This document shows, piece by piece, positions 32,636-43,700 of a DNA stretch of 64,000 nt (position 1 is its first letter; each line of letters opens with the position of its first letter). A model generated the notes under the pieces. That model was given only the letters and a program-made list of their open reading frames with translations, was not told the DNA's origin and did no database searches. This DNA comes from Fasciolopsis buskii. Taxonomy: Eukaryota; Platyhelminthes; Trematoda; Plagiorchiida; Fasciolidae. The translations under genes were made by a program, and so were the position numbers. The stretch spans positions 143,969-207,968 of the forward strand of contig LUCM01003968.1 of the NCBI GenBank assembly GCA_008360955.1. The letters are read 5' to 3'.

Positions 32636-35600
32636 GCTGACCTATCGTACGTACACAAGCGCCCATTACTTAACTACACCCTTACACAACCACACACTGG
32701 TAAATACATACGCATACCTGTTTATGTAGTCGACTCACTCTGAGTAAACTGATTTGTGCTGTCAGTTTGTTTATTTTCTGTCCTTCGGTAGTACAACCTG
32801 TCACTGTCACATTCAATTGAGGTCTTAATAGCTCATTTCTACCAGTAAACAGACTTAAGAGATAATCTGTGCTGCTCTATCGTTCCAAGTCCAACTCGAT
32901 CTTCTTTATTCTTTGGAGTCCATACTAAAAATAGATTCTACCAACTGTGTGTTGCATTTCATTTACTAAACCCGATAACGCAAGTTTCTCTGATTGGCGT
33001 GAGAATCAATGACTTTTGCAATTTTTTCTCTCTGGCATCACCAAAGTGTAGTCAATCAGTTCGTTTGCTGGCAGCCACGCAGTCGTTAGCTGGAAGAATC
33101 CAGAATAATGAGGAAACAACAAGAAGCAACAATAGCAACTCTTGTGTAATGACTGAGAAGACCATAAGCCAAGTTCAAATACTTATATGATCGAATCAAA
33201 AAACAAACGTTGCAGCACGTTCACGATTCACCAGTGGAAACAGCCGGAACAGTATCTTCATTCGGCCGATGTGGAGTTGCTGAATTGTTTAATTTAAAGG
33301 ATAAATCACCTTGTAAACAAATCACACTTGCCTCTGGATTGGTTATCGCATCCATCTCCCACGATCAAAGTCCTAAATGACGTCTTCTCTTATATTTGTA
33401 ATCAATGAGTTTGTAAAGTATCTGTTGACATGACACTCCATTATGGCTACAATGAACAAAACAATTTGCACCGGTAACTGCAAATCTTGGAAAAACTTCA
33501 AATAACGTGAGCTGTCTCGGGTGAACTATCGGGAAACTTCGTCGATTAACTTATCGCTTTTGACCTAGTATTAATTAAGAGGCGGTAAACACATCTTATC
33601 GATTTGGCTTAACTCTAACTCGGTCTCCCTTTCTCTTGCTTTCCTCTAAGCACGGGTAAGTAAACCGACTCATCACCGATTCCCCTGTTCCGCTTCGCTC
33701 CACTTGGGTTGAGGTCACGCGAGACAAGTAAACTTTTCAGTCCGATTGGTGGTGAAAAAGAAATGTTTTTATCCGGTCATGGTACTCGCCTCAGTTGGTT
33801 ATCAATTTCCGCCTGATTGTCCCCACATGAAGACAGTCCACGGACTTCGGTAAGAGCGGCTGCATGAAACGTCTCAGCCATGCTCGGTGACCGAAAAACT
33901 CACATAAAAGTTCAGCCCTATACAAGGTACAAGAGTGACACGAAAATCATGAACCTACTGACCGTCCAATCTGGCAAAACCGGTCAAAATAAAACCTGGA
34001 TGATAGGGTGAAACCTAAGCCCGTGCTCTTTTACATAGATTAACCGATAGGTGGTTTTCCTGAGTGACTTTTGTGACAAAATAGCTTATCTTTAGAATTT
34101 CTTTATTGCGGAAAAATTGCAATTTGTTTACCTCTTACGTGGATTCTAGAGTGATGTGCTCTTGTTGCTAATTTTCCCAGTACGTAAGATACGTTTACGT
34201 AAATCGTGAATTTGCGAGACACTATTCTCACGGAATTTGCTGCACATGTATGGCCGTAAATTACTCCACCATTTAGGATTCTCTTATCTTTTTAGGTGTG
34301 CATTACATTCTAAGTTTCACTGACCGGCGGCTGGCAAGCAATAGACTTTATGGTGAACAGACTTGAATGTCATTACACAGCGAACTACTTATCTACTTTC
34401 AAACAGCACGTTGCTATTTCTTAACCTCCTCGTAAAAGTGCACATTATCGTGCCTTTAACTGGCCAGTTATACATACAGGGAAATCACTATAAACTTTAC
34501 CAAATTGTTGAATGAGTTTGCGGAATGATCATCACTGTCCTCCTAGGACTATTTACAATACCTTACGTTTTCATGCGGTAATCGCTGGGTTATTTACCAA
34601 AAACAACTTTCATTCTCCAGTGTTTTTCGAAATCCGGATCAAACTACTTCATTGAAAAATGAGCCAGGAGTGCAGGACTGACTGAATCAACAAACGCTAC
34701 ATCGAGTTTTGCGTTTGTCAGCTTATTTGTCCATTCCACGTCTCTCCACATTTCGCGCCGTTTTGCTTACACTCACCCGCTCACTATCCTATCTTTCGGC
34801 TTGTGGACCTTGTTTAGTCTGTTCCTTTTTAATCGCAGCTAATTAGTTTGTAAATCAATCATTCACTATTTGCAGTTGGGTGCGTGCGAATGAACTGAGG
34901 TTCCGTAAATTGTGCCTGGATGATTCGGGATCATCTGATCAAAGCTGACAGAAGACAATCTCGTGTTGTTTCTTGTGTGTGTGAAATTTTTGAACAAAAC
35001 ATTCTGTTTTGTCACATTGATTGAAGAGTGTAGGAGAAAATTTGCTTGTTTTTCTGTACTAATATTTTTATAAAGCTTGCCTTCTGTTGATTAAGCTGAC
35101 CTGTTGATTCATTCGATTTCAAGTAGCAGCACAGAATTATTGGCCGAGAATTTAGAAAACCATACAAGTACATTATTGCCAGGCAAACATTTACAACGTT
35201 TCCTGAACATATCAGTTAGAGAAACAAAAAGTCCAATTGGAATTCGGAAAGAGCAAGCGAGAGAGAGGAAAGTGTTGTAAAGGCAGCGTTGTTTCCGCTT
35301 GTTTAAACCTAAAAGGATCCAGGCCACGAAAATTGGAAATTTTACATTCATCGAAGCTTAAGTTGATTAAATGAACTTGTTTAATGAACTCGTATATAAC
35401 GATGAGAAACAATCAAGGGAACAACATGCTACATAGGAAAAACTGTAAAAGCTTTAAAACGGCATGTGATCGTGCATGGGATACTTCGGTATTCAATTTT
35501 GTATAGTTAAATTTAAAAATTTGTAGCACATTATGATCTGATGCAAATTCCGTTTCGTTTGATCTACTCCCCATTTTGTGTAAGAATATTCGAGTAAAAT

Positions 35601-35859
35601 TTTCCTACTCCGGTGCTGCTCGACTAGGTGAGCATAATTGTAAGGAAAACATAGTCTCGTCCTCTTAGCCGGTGCTTGGTATGAGTGCTTTCACTTATCC
35701 CGCTATGTGCAATGGTTTGCCGAGATTCTCAAACCGGTAAGCAGGGCATTTTGCGTTCACTGTGTAAGAGATTTTTTATCTTTATCGAAAGAATGAAATA
35801 TCAGAGTCCTGCTGATAAGTCTATGCCATCGATGTGGGATCATTATGCATGCAGATTAC
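32636..35859. other. Mostly unrecognised sequence
   Basis: A very strong pyrimidine tract and acceptor (tctcttgctttcctctaag, ending 33650) is followed five bases later by a GTAAGT. This is odd but not a callable exon. Antisense frames at 35109-35412 have no recognised content. No repeats are recognised. Confidence 0.35.
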
Positions 35860-36530
35860 GTGGATGAAGATGGTGGATATTTTGCCCATAGCTGGCTAAG
35901 AACGATATCAGTGTTGGGATCTCGGTGGCTAAACTGAATAACCTAATTCTCAGGTGCATGTAAACCATGCCGTTTCGGCATGATGGAAAGTACTGTGGAC
36001 ATAGGGATGAGATAGCTTTGGAGTCACCGCTGGGACCTGTTCTTGCAAACAGATTATTGGCCAAACTAGATTGTGGATCGCTGCGGAACGTCATCCCTAA
36101 TGTAGATTTATATCTAGGGTACATGGGTGACTCTCAAAGCTCGAATTTCTGCTATAGAGTCCAATGAATTACTGTGTGTTCAAGGTTGCGCATTCGCTTA
36201 CCGAATTGCACAGTTGTGTTAGAGGCTGTTGGAAGTAGGCTCTCAATTAGGGAAGAACAGCCATACAGAAAAGAACGTATTTCAGTTATGCGCTTGGTTG
36301 GAGCAATTCTCGTACTTTATTTTTCCTGCGTCCCTGTCAGGTACGAGAAGAATTTAATAAGTTGCTTACAATGCAAAGCAAGAACGATCAGCTGTTCCGA
36401 GACACTCGACAAGGACTTGGAGTAACTGCAGGAAAGTCGAAGACAAACAATTACCTAGATGGGTTCACTCGTAGATATATCAATGAATATCTTGGTTAGT
36501 CTAGAATGCAAATAGTAAAGAAGCCGCGTT
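35860..36530 (+). mobile_element. Second Penelope-like element remnant (reverse-transcriptase palm and thumb)
   Basis: On the plus strand the pieces run GISVAKLNNLILRC (about 35910), then FRHDGKYCGHRDEIALESPL at about 35970-36030. Next is GPVLANRLLAKL, the PLE motif B whose usual core reads GVAMGSPLGPVLA. At about 36105-36130 is YLGYMGD in place of the catalytic RYVDD. After a frame change come LPNCTVVLEAV (about 36200) and FSCVPVRYEKNLISCLQCKA (about 36320-36380), then FTRRYINEYLG at about 36462-36495. The last is the thumb-end region that precedes the GIY-YIG domain, which is not found here. The wording differs from the PLE at 2480-4080, so it is a separate lineage. Confidence 0.75.
35967..36425 (+). 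pseudogene. PLE reverse transcriptase fragment with lost catalytic aspartates
   Basis: Two open pieces, 35967-36167 and 36174-36425, lie in different frames and carry motif B through the thumb. In active PLEs the sequence after motif B holds Y-x-R-Y-V-D-D; here it is LYLGYMGD, so one of the two aspartates is lost. The invariant glycine of GSPLGP reads ESPLGP. Confidence 0.68.
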
Positions 36531-37693
36531 TTAGGTAGACAAATTTCTTTGAATCGCAAGAACACCACATATCTGAAACCTTCCCTGTCACCTACGTATA
36601 ACCGTGTGGTAGACCAAGCCACTCTATGTTCAACTGCACAAAGATTTCTCATTTCACATGTACCAATCATTTAAGTCGCATTTGTTCACATGCTTTCGCA
36701 GTCCATAGTAAATCAGACCCATGACCAAAAACTATCTAAAAGATTGACTGAACTCATTTTGATTTCTCTTCTCAAAGTGAAATACTGTAACAGCAGATGT
36801 AAAGTTGATCCTCGTAACAACTTGCAGGACAGTCCTAACAACATGAAGGATTGCCAAAAAAGGAATACGTAAAACGATATTCACGACTGCCAAAAGCACT
36901 GTTGCGTATGCAATATAAACACGTGCTACCTTTTGTATTTTCTTGGTCTGGAAAACGAATGGAATCATCGATGATTTATGTTCACTCCCTACCAAAAAAC
37001 ATTTCACGTTCATATTATTTTTACGCCACTGCCTAAAAATATTCTTCCATGCATTTTGACGTAGACATCTTTTCACAGCTAGCTCTCGGACAATGAGACT
37101 TCAATCGGTTGTCAAACTATCAAATATTTTGCACTCACTCATCCATTAAAAAGTGACGGGTACGCAACTTCTTATTCACGTAACCTATTGGTATATGTTT
37201 AAAGGCCTAAAGTGAACTATCGAAGGGACATTTCTTCGTGCTCAAAGCCTTTTCAGTTTACATACGCTTGCACATAGAATAGACTTTGTATTCTTTTCAC
37301 AGAAGTTCATCTCACCTTACTATTTATTGCTGAAATTGCTTATGCTGTAGGGAGAGATGGAAACCGATAACAATCATCGTCGGATCTTTTCGGCCTAACG
37401 CAACGACCGTTCGCGACCGGAGATGCTTTCCGTTCTGAATACGTTCGAACTAAAATGTAAACAGTAATGATATTATTCTGTTCACCATCACAGAGTGAGG
37501 ATTTTCGGCCAAGAATTAATCATGCCTCTTCCGATGAACCCAGTTCCAGTCAGATTCAGCCGTGGAACGCTATAAGTGAACCTCATTATTCAAATACTGC
37601 TGAGACTTCCGACTAGTCCACAAAGGCGCATTGAAAAGCAACAACTGTTCGCGTTCATATGAATATATAACATGGAATATAGCTTAAAATAAA
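36531..37693. other. No recognised feature
   Basis: A minus-strand frame at 36732-37076 (114 codons, hydrophobic middle, no ATG at its head) has no recognised motif. No GIY-YIG domain follows the PLE remnant. Confidence 0.35.
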
Positions 37694-38075
37694 TCAGGGG
37701 AATGATTGTTTATGCTTTGGATAACAAAACAGTTCTTGCAAACACTGAGACGTTCTGGCTTGCTGGTCAACCTCGAAAACCTCCTGATTAATTTCCGCAT
37801 ACGGGTCAAGTGCATGAACCGCCTTCCTACATTTGGGAATTTTTATATCACTATTAGTTTTACATACAAACACAATGCATGGAACAATTGTTTGACTAGG
37901 AGAGCTAATTAGGATCCTTAATTCATTGGTTTTGAGAAGAGAAGAGTGAGGAGAAACGTTAAAAGCGAAATCCTGGCAGCCACCAGAACAGTAATAATTC
38001 ACCTGAACAATTCCCTGTCTGAGGTCAGAAACGTTCAAGGAAACATAGACTTTTGCGCTGGTCTTTGATTTAATT
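37694..38075 (-). CDS. Candidate coding exon with paired cysteines, product unknown
   Basis: The minus strand is open for 127 codons from an acceptor (gcttgcgccacag, AG at plus 38077-38076) to a TGA at 37696-37694. It reads as an extracellular beta-rich domain: VYVSLNVSDLRQGIVQVNYY, then CSGGCQDF, SSLLKTNELRILISSPSQT, and further single cysteines. A GTATGT donor-like site at about 37872-37867 could end the exon earlier, leaving the last part as intron. I know of no family that I can name with confidence. The composition, the alternating hydrophobic pattern and the acceptor favour a real exon. Confidence 0.42.
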
Positions 38076-38086
38076 CTGTGGCGCAA

Positions 38087-39600
38087 GCATCAAACTAACG
38101 TGGCCAAGAATAGGCCAAAACAAGAGGTCTAGTAGAGGGTTGAAATGTGATCATGTAGTGAAAGTTTGTACTCATTTTCGAAAAATTGTATCCAATATGC
38201 TTGGAGCTTAGGTTGTAAACATCTCTTAATCATCAAAGATGAAACCTTCACTGTATAGGAAATGATGGAATTGTTCATTTTTTTATATTACTCCTACTCC
38301 AGGGTTTGAAATACATTGTTGAATAACGAAAAACTTGTTAAACTTTATTCGTCAAGTTGCATTGAGATTGTAATGCCTTTAATTTATCGCACGCAGAAAT
38401 GTCTTTGAAAATTGAAATCCGACCTGGAACCTGTCTGCATAATTGCAAAATCGGAAATTTTTGCCTCGAGCTTTATTCCGTTGCTTCTGTTCTGGGAATT
38501 GTTTTCGCTTCATGACTGCTGAGAAAGTTAAGTAAATATCACGTGGTCGTGCGAATGGATTACAGTGATTACGAAGTTACTTGATTTTCCTGGTTATTAG
38601 TTCCCTTCCTAGTAGATCCAATTTGATGTAGCCATTGTTTGAGCTTTTCGATTAAAGCCAAACTTTCACAGATTTTTCTGGATGTTTTGTATCACACTAG
38701 TCTAGGATTCGCACCACGTCTAAGACGAACGGATATCTGTAAACGCTGGTTGTGTCATTATGCAGACATTTATATTTCAGTTTTGAAGATGCAATACTGG
38801 CCGTAAACTGGGCATTCGACATTGTACGCGACACCTTTTAAGCTTCGTTCTTATGTTTTTTGGCTTTCCAATATGTTTGGGGATTGGGGACCCATTATGT
38901 TGTCTTGTCGTAGGTGTAGACTGAGGGGGGTGCAGTTTAGCCGGTTTTTTGATATATCAGCGTTATCATTCTGTTGGGTCGTGCTCTTTGATGTGTCCCT
39001 TTTTTCTTTGCGCATGAGGTTCGTCATAGGAAATGTATCGGGTTCCCTTCTAGTTATCCACCTTGAAGGGATACTTATATTTGACTTGTCTACTCTGCAT
39101 TGTGCTAAAAATGCTCTTGCTCTGTTGAACACTGTTTAAGTGCACCAGTTTCCTGCTTATCTGGATGTGAATTAGTAAGATTTTTTTCATGTGCAGACTT
39201 CTTCAGATTTCCCTTGTTCTATCTTCGTGTCGTGAACCCAAAGACTATTGATCTATAGCAGAAGCCGACCACTTCCGTCAAACCTTGCCTGATTAACCAT
39301 TCGTCACGTCAACTAGAAAGAGAATTTAATCAGTCTGCACTTTTTTCAGGTTTGGATGACGAAACAGTCAGCATAGTTACTGTTCGATCAGTTTAGTTTT
39401 TTCTACTCTTTTGTTCTTACTTATCGGAACAGGTAATTGCATCATAAAACTTCGCTACCCTGGAAAATGGACGATTCAGAGGAATTCGTACAGAGGTTAC
39501 TCAAATAACAAAAGAATTACCTTAACATTCTAATTCAGCGTCCTTCTGTACAGCACGTTTCATCCATTTCTAAACCTTAGAAGTTGTTCCACTTAACTAG
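38087..39600. other. Unrecognised; open on both strands at 38822-39139
   Basis: At 38822-39139 both strands stay open for 90-105 codons. The minus-strand reading (38851-39132) is polar and protein-like (RREPDTFPMTNLMRKEKRD) but matches nothing I know. No strong splice sites are seen. Confidence 0.3.
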
Positions 39601-39878
39601 ACGTGATCGGATTTCACTACCAGCCTGGCGAACGAATCATCGGCGATTTGTGGCAACACGGCTCTGAAGATTATATTAATATTGGTAATCCAAGTCTCGA
39701 TACGGCACTTCGGATCCGAATTTTGCCGCGTGAGCTGATCTCAGGCAAACCTGAAAAGTACTGCAAAATTTGCCATCTCAAAAAACCCAAGAAAAATTCA
39801 ATTGACAGAAACAGTGCAATGCGCCAGTTTGATCTCCGGCGCATGTTCTTCCCAGGTCATTATTCATTTCCAGTGTAG
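39601..39878 (+). CDS. Candidate coding exon with a Cys-Cys motif
   Basis: An acceptor (ttgttccacttaactag) ends at 39600, and CAG|GTCATT offers a donor after 39855. The frame between is open for 85 codons and runs on to TAG at 39876-39878. It reads HYQPGERIIGDLWQHGSEDY, later ISGKPEKYCKICHLKKPKKN. The KYC-x2-C stretch preceded by SGKP recalls the start of the cysteine-rich domain of DHHC palmitoyltransferases. However, the remaining cysteines, histidines and the DHHC tetrad are absent, so any such origin would be a degenerate copy. The exon itself is plausible, but the family is a guess. Confidence 0.35.
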
Positions 39879-40655
39879 GAAGATTATATGCGCATCTCAG
39901 GATTGCATGGCCTAGTATTCAGATCATGTCGGTCACGGATATGAGTGATGTAACCTATGAGCAGTTTACAACCCTTATTTCTTCTGTCTTGTCTACTAAC
40001 CTAGTGGCATTAGTATCCGCGCTATAGCCAAATTTGAAACTGATCCGGAAATCACAGCCGACAACGTTTCAACTGGTTGCAATGCTTGGTTAGTTAAAGA
40101 AAATTTTGTTGGATCAGTCAGCCATAAAGTTACTGGGTGCAGTGTTCTATCTACTCATGGGAGACGACGAACAATTGAAATAATCTAGAAACAGGTCAGT
40201 TGTCGTATGCTGGGTCTCCTGAAAGTGACGTTTCGGCCGAGTTTCTCCATGTTTCCCAAGCCAACGTGGAACTTTTGGAATAAATGGTCGCTAGGACAGT
40301 ATTTGGTGCGTTTGTTCTACCCCAGACACTTATGAGTGGGAATGAGTGAGAAGCTGTAGCCAAAAATACCTTATTTTCGCAATGAAATTATATCTTTGTT
40401 TGCAGACATGATGTGCCCGTTGTGTAACAACTGGACGGTGCATCTGAGTGGATTAATCCTTCCAAGGCCACTCCAAAATCGAGATGTCGACCAGGTTACA
40501 TGCCAATAAATCGTATTGCCTTGGACAAATCGGATGAACGGTTGACATTCGTTAGCAGATCTTAGCATGTATCACATGCAATGAGTATCTTCCATTAAAT
40601 AATTGGAAAACACGTGCTTTTTATTATCTGGATCTACTTAGCATTTATTGGACAG
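39879..40655. other. No recognised feature
   Basis: Nothing supportable is seen here. Confidence 0.4.
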
Positions 40656-40730
40656 ATCGATTTGGAGATTTTCTCCGAAATAAGACACACAAATGTTCTC
40701 ATATCCACGTGCATGCTGTACAACTCATTT
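40656..40730 (+). CDS. Possible 75-bp coding exon
   Basis: An acceptor (tagcatttattggacag, ending 40655) and a GTAAGT donor at 40731 enclose exactly 25 open codons reading IDLEIFSEIRHTNVLISTCM and four more. The pyrimidine tract is poor. The frame stays open on both sides (40614-40811). Product unknown. Confidence 0.28.
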
Positions 40731-43700
40731 GTAAGTCCCTTCGACGGTTCACCAGCAGATGTGGTTTTGGACCAGAACAAGTTCATTCCAATCTGGCTCA
40801 TTAATAGCTAAGTTGGGAACATTTTTGAGAAACTGGACCTTTAATGCATATTTGAACATTCATACTTTTGAAAGTGTAGTAGCTTGTATTACCGAAATCT
40901 TTAAAAGGCGGTAGTATAGTGAGGACTGAAGAACCGACAGCACTGTTTGGTAGCCGGAACCTAGTAGGTTCATCGGACAACACGCGATAATTCAGCATTT
41001 TTATCGATTGCGAGTGCATGGGAAAAATAAACGGCTTTATTTATCGGTACATGTCTTACGCGCGCTTAGCAAGCCGGTCCACAGAACTGCATTTCGACCT
41101 GATCAACTTAGTAAATGGTAAATGCTTTCGCATCAGAAAACTATCAACAAAGTCCAGCTTGTGGTCACTTCGTTTTCAGGGAATGAAGCTGCTTGCTCTG
41201 AGAATTGTACTAATTTTTGAGTTCTCAATATCGTAGCTTTTGATATTATCGAAGACTAAAACATCCGACCAACTGAGACCATATGCTTATGTACCACTTC
41301 AGTTTCCAACTCTTTGTTTCCATTATTTTGCCAGTGGGCCTTACAGGCAGTGGGGCAAGCTCTTGTACTCTTGAATCAGGCCTGGAGTGATAAACCTATT
41401 TTTTATCCAAATCTTAGATTATTTCTTTCAAAATGTAATGGTTTCACTGGACGTGGAATACAGATTCTGTAGGAATTAATTGCGTAGTTACTGCAGCAGG
41501 TGTTCTCTTTTGCAATTTAGGAATAATTAAGTCAAATCTGAGCTACGAGCACAAGCACAAATTGATCTGCTTGCTAATCCTTTTTCCCTTCTCAACGGAT
41601 TCTCGGGTTGCAGTTCTAAATGACCATCCGATCAAATAATTTCTGTCAGTTTATAGTGAAAAGCATTCTGACATCGAATGATATTACGTTTTAGTCGTCT
41701 CACTACCTGATCTTCTTTATTTAGTCCGGACATTGTTGGAATTGATTAAGGGACGGAATATTTCCAATGTCAAGTGTTTTATTGGTTTCCATCATTGTTG
41801 TACTTTGGAATACCGGTCAGAAAAACTATTATTCTGGCTGTACTGCTTTCACAGTGTTCTCGCAGAGGTTCATGGAATTGTGCGGCTTTCCCATCCAAGT
41901 CTACGAGGACTGCATGTTTTCATCTTTCCTCCAGTCTTCATTGCTTATCAAAGGCAATATTTTCTAAGTAAGGTATTTTGTCAGCTGCAATGGGAAACGA
42001 TTTTTCCCAGCCACCCGTTTCATACATCAACTGTGGTAAAAAGTGACTACGTGAAATATGGACACCCAATTGTTTGTTCCGCGTGCTGTCAATAGAATAT
42101 CAAAACGAAAATTATTCGTAGAGAAGACACTAAAGAGGCAATTAATTAACAGATTGATAAAGTACTTCTAAGTTAGTGCGAATACACTGGTAGGGCAAGC
42201 ACAAAATTTAGTAAGAGACCTCCAGTACAATTTTTTAACTCAGTGAACTAGAGTTTGCCTGTCTTACCTTAAATCCTCTTTACAACTCGTGACATGCTAC
42301 TGAGAAGTATTTTATACAAATCACTGTCAATTCCTCCTCTCTTTGGACTGAGGTTGCTCTTTAGTTTGTCGTTAAACTTCGATGGGTTTGACTGCTCTTA
42401 TTTAATTTGCTTGTCATCATTCCCTAGTGTGTTCCTTTTAAGTTTCGATTTAGACTACAAACGGGTCATCTACGAAAAAACTATGCATTTTATTCAGTGT
42501 TAGATATCTTGATTCATTTTCATGTAAAAAGTGCAGTTTTCGCAGTGGGAAAAATCGTTTAAATGAGTTTTTAGTCCTTTAGATTTTGGTTGCTATTCGG
42601 GTTTTTGAGGCGCATCAAATTAGTTGCGGCAAAAGCCTGCCAGTAACCACTTACTTTATCATAACATCGCACCTAAAGCACAGTTATATTAGGGGTTCAA
42701 CTGGCTTCATTGTGGGAATAGGGTGTTATTGATCTTTGAACTTTGAGTAGTCTTCATTGTGCCTTGTCCTTTAATTCAGTTTATTCATTTAAAGTTACAA
42801 TAGTCTGCGGTGCAAGTGGCCTGTTTTCTGCCTTGTTCGTTTCATTTTCACGTCAGTATATCTCGCTTTCAAGAATGGATTGTGGTCAGTGAACGTCTCC
42901 CAAATGGGGATGTTCACCAGTAGCGCGAAGGTTTGAACCGCAGATATTCACTTTGAAAGGTGGCGATATCGACTGCTTGACGGCAACCGATCAAGTAAAA
43001 TGAAACCCTTTCATTAAGTCTTTGGCCCTTTCCTATTATACGATTTGTTTCAACTTCCCAACGCAATGCCTTATCTTCTCAATTGTTGTGGTCATTTTTC
43101 CAATTTAGTCTAACAAGATTAACAAAACTTTGTGGCCAGGAAATGACCTTGGAGCCTTAATTCTTATATCCACGTGATCATGGATTGCATAATTTCCCTT
43201 GCCAAATCAAAAGTGTCTGCTTGCTAAGAATTACCATTCATCTACTTGTGGCAAATTATTACCTCATGAGATCAAGGAAGATAACAAATTGCCAAGCCAA
43301 CTACCCCAGCCTAACGGCACTTGAATTGGATGCGTCGAATTCCGCTTGGTAAACTAAGAGTAAACAATTTTATTAATAAGAACAACCTGCAGGGTTAATA
43401 TTTTCGGGATAAATATCTTGGACATTTTTCAGTCTCTGATAAAGATCACTGCATCAAGATTAGAACTAATGAACAGAGTGGATCATTGTTGCACAACGAA
43501 TGGCGCCAAAATTGTTCATTATCGGATCATTCTTTCAACAGCTCGCTAAAACAAAATACTGGGGATTAAGAAGAAATTTGCCCAGAAACTCTTAACTGCT
43601 GTTTTAACGTTGCTGGTGCAATAGTTTGCAGTTCTTCAAATGCCAAGGCTTTCACCGCAAAACTACTTTTACAGAGGAGCAGCCATACAGGCAAGTTACA

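Noticed and set aside
38822..39139. Open frames on both strands
   Set aside because: No known motif and no good splice sites, so I could not choose a strand.
41733..42095. Three plus-strand frames open over the same 200-350 bases
   Set aside because: No ATG-led protein, no recognisable domain, no convincing splice pair. Simultaneous openness of all frames argues for stop-poor composition rather than coding.
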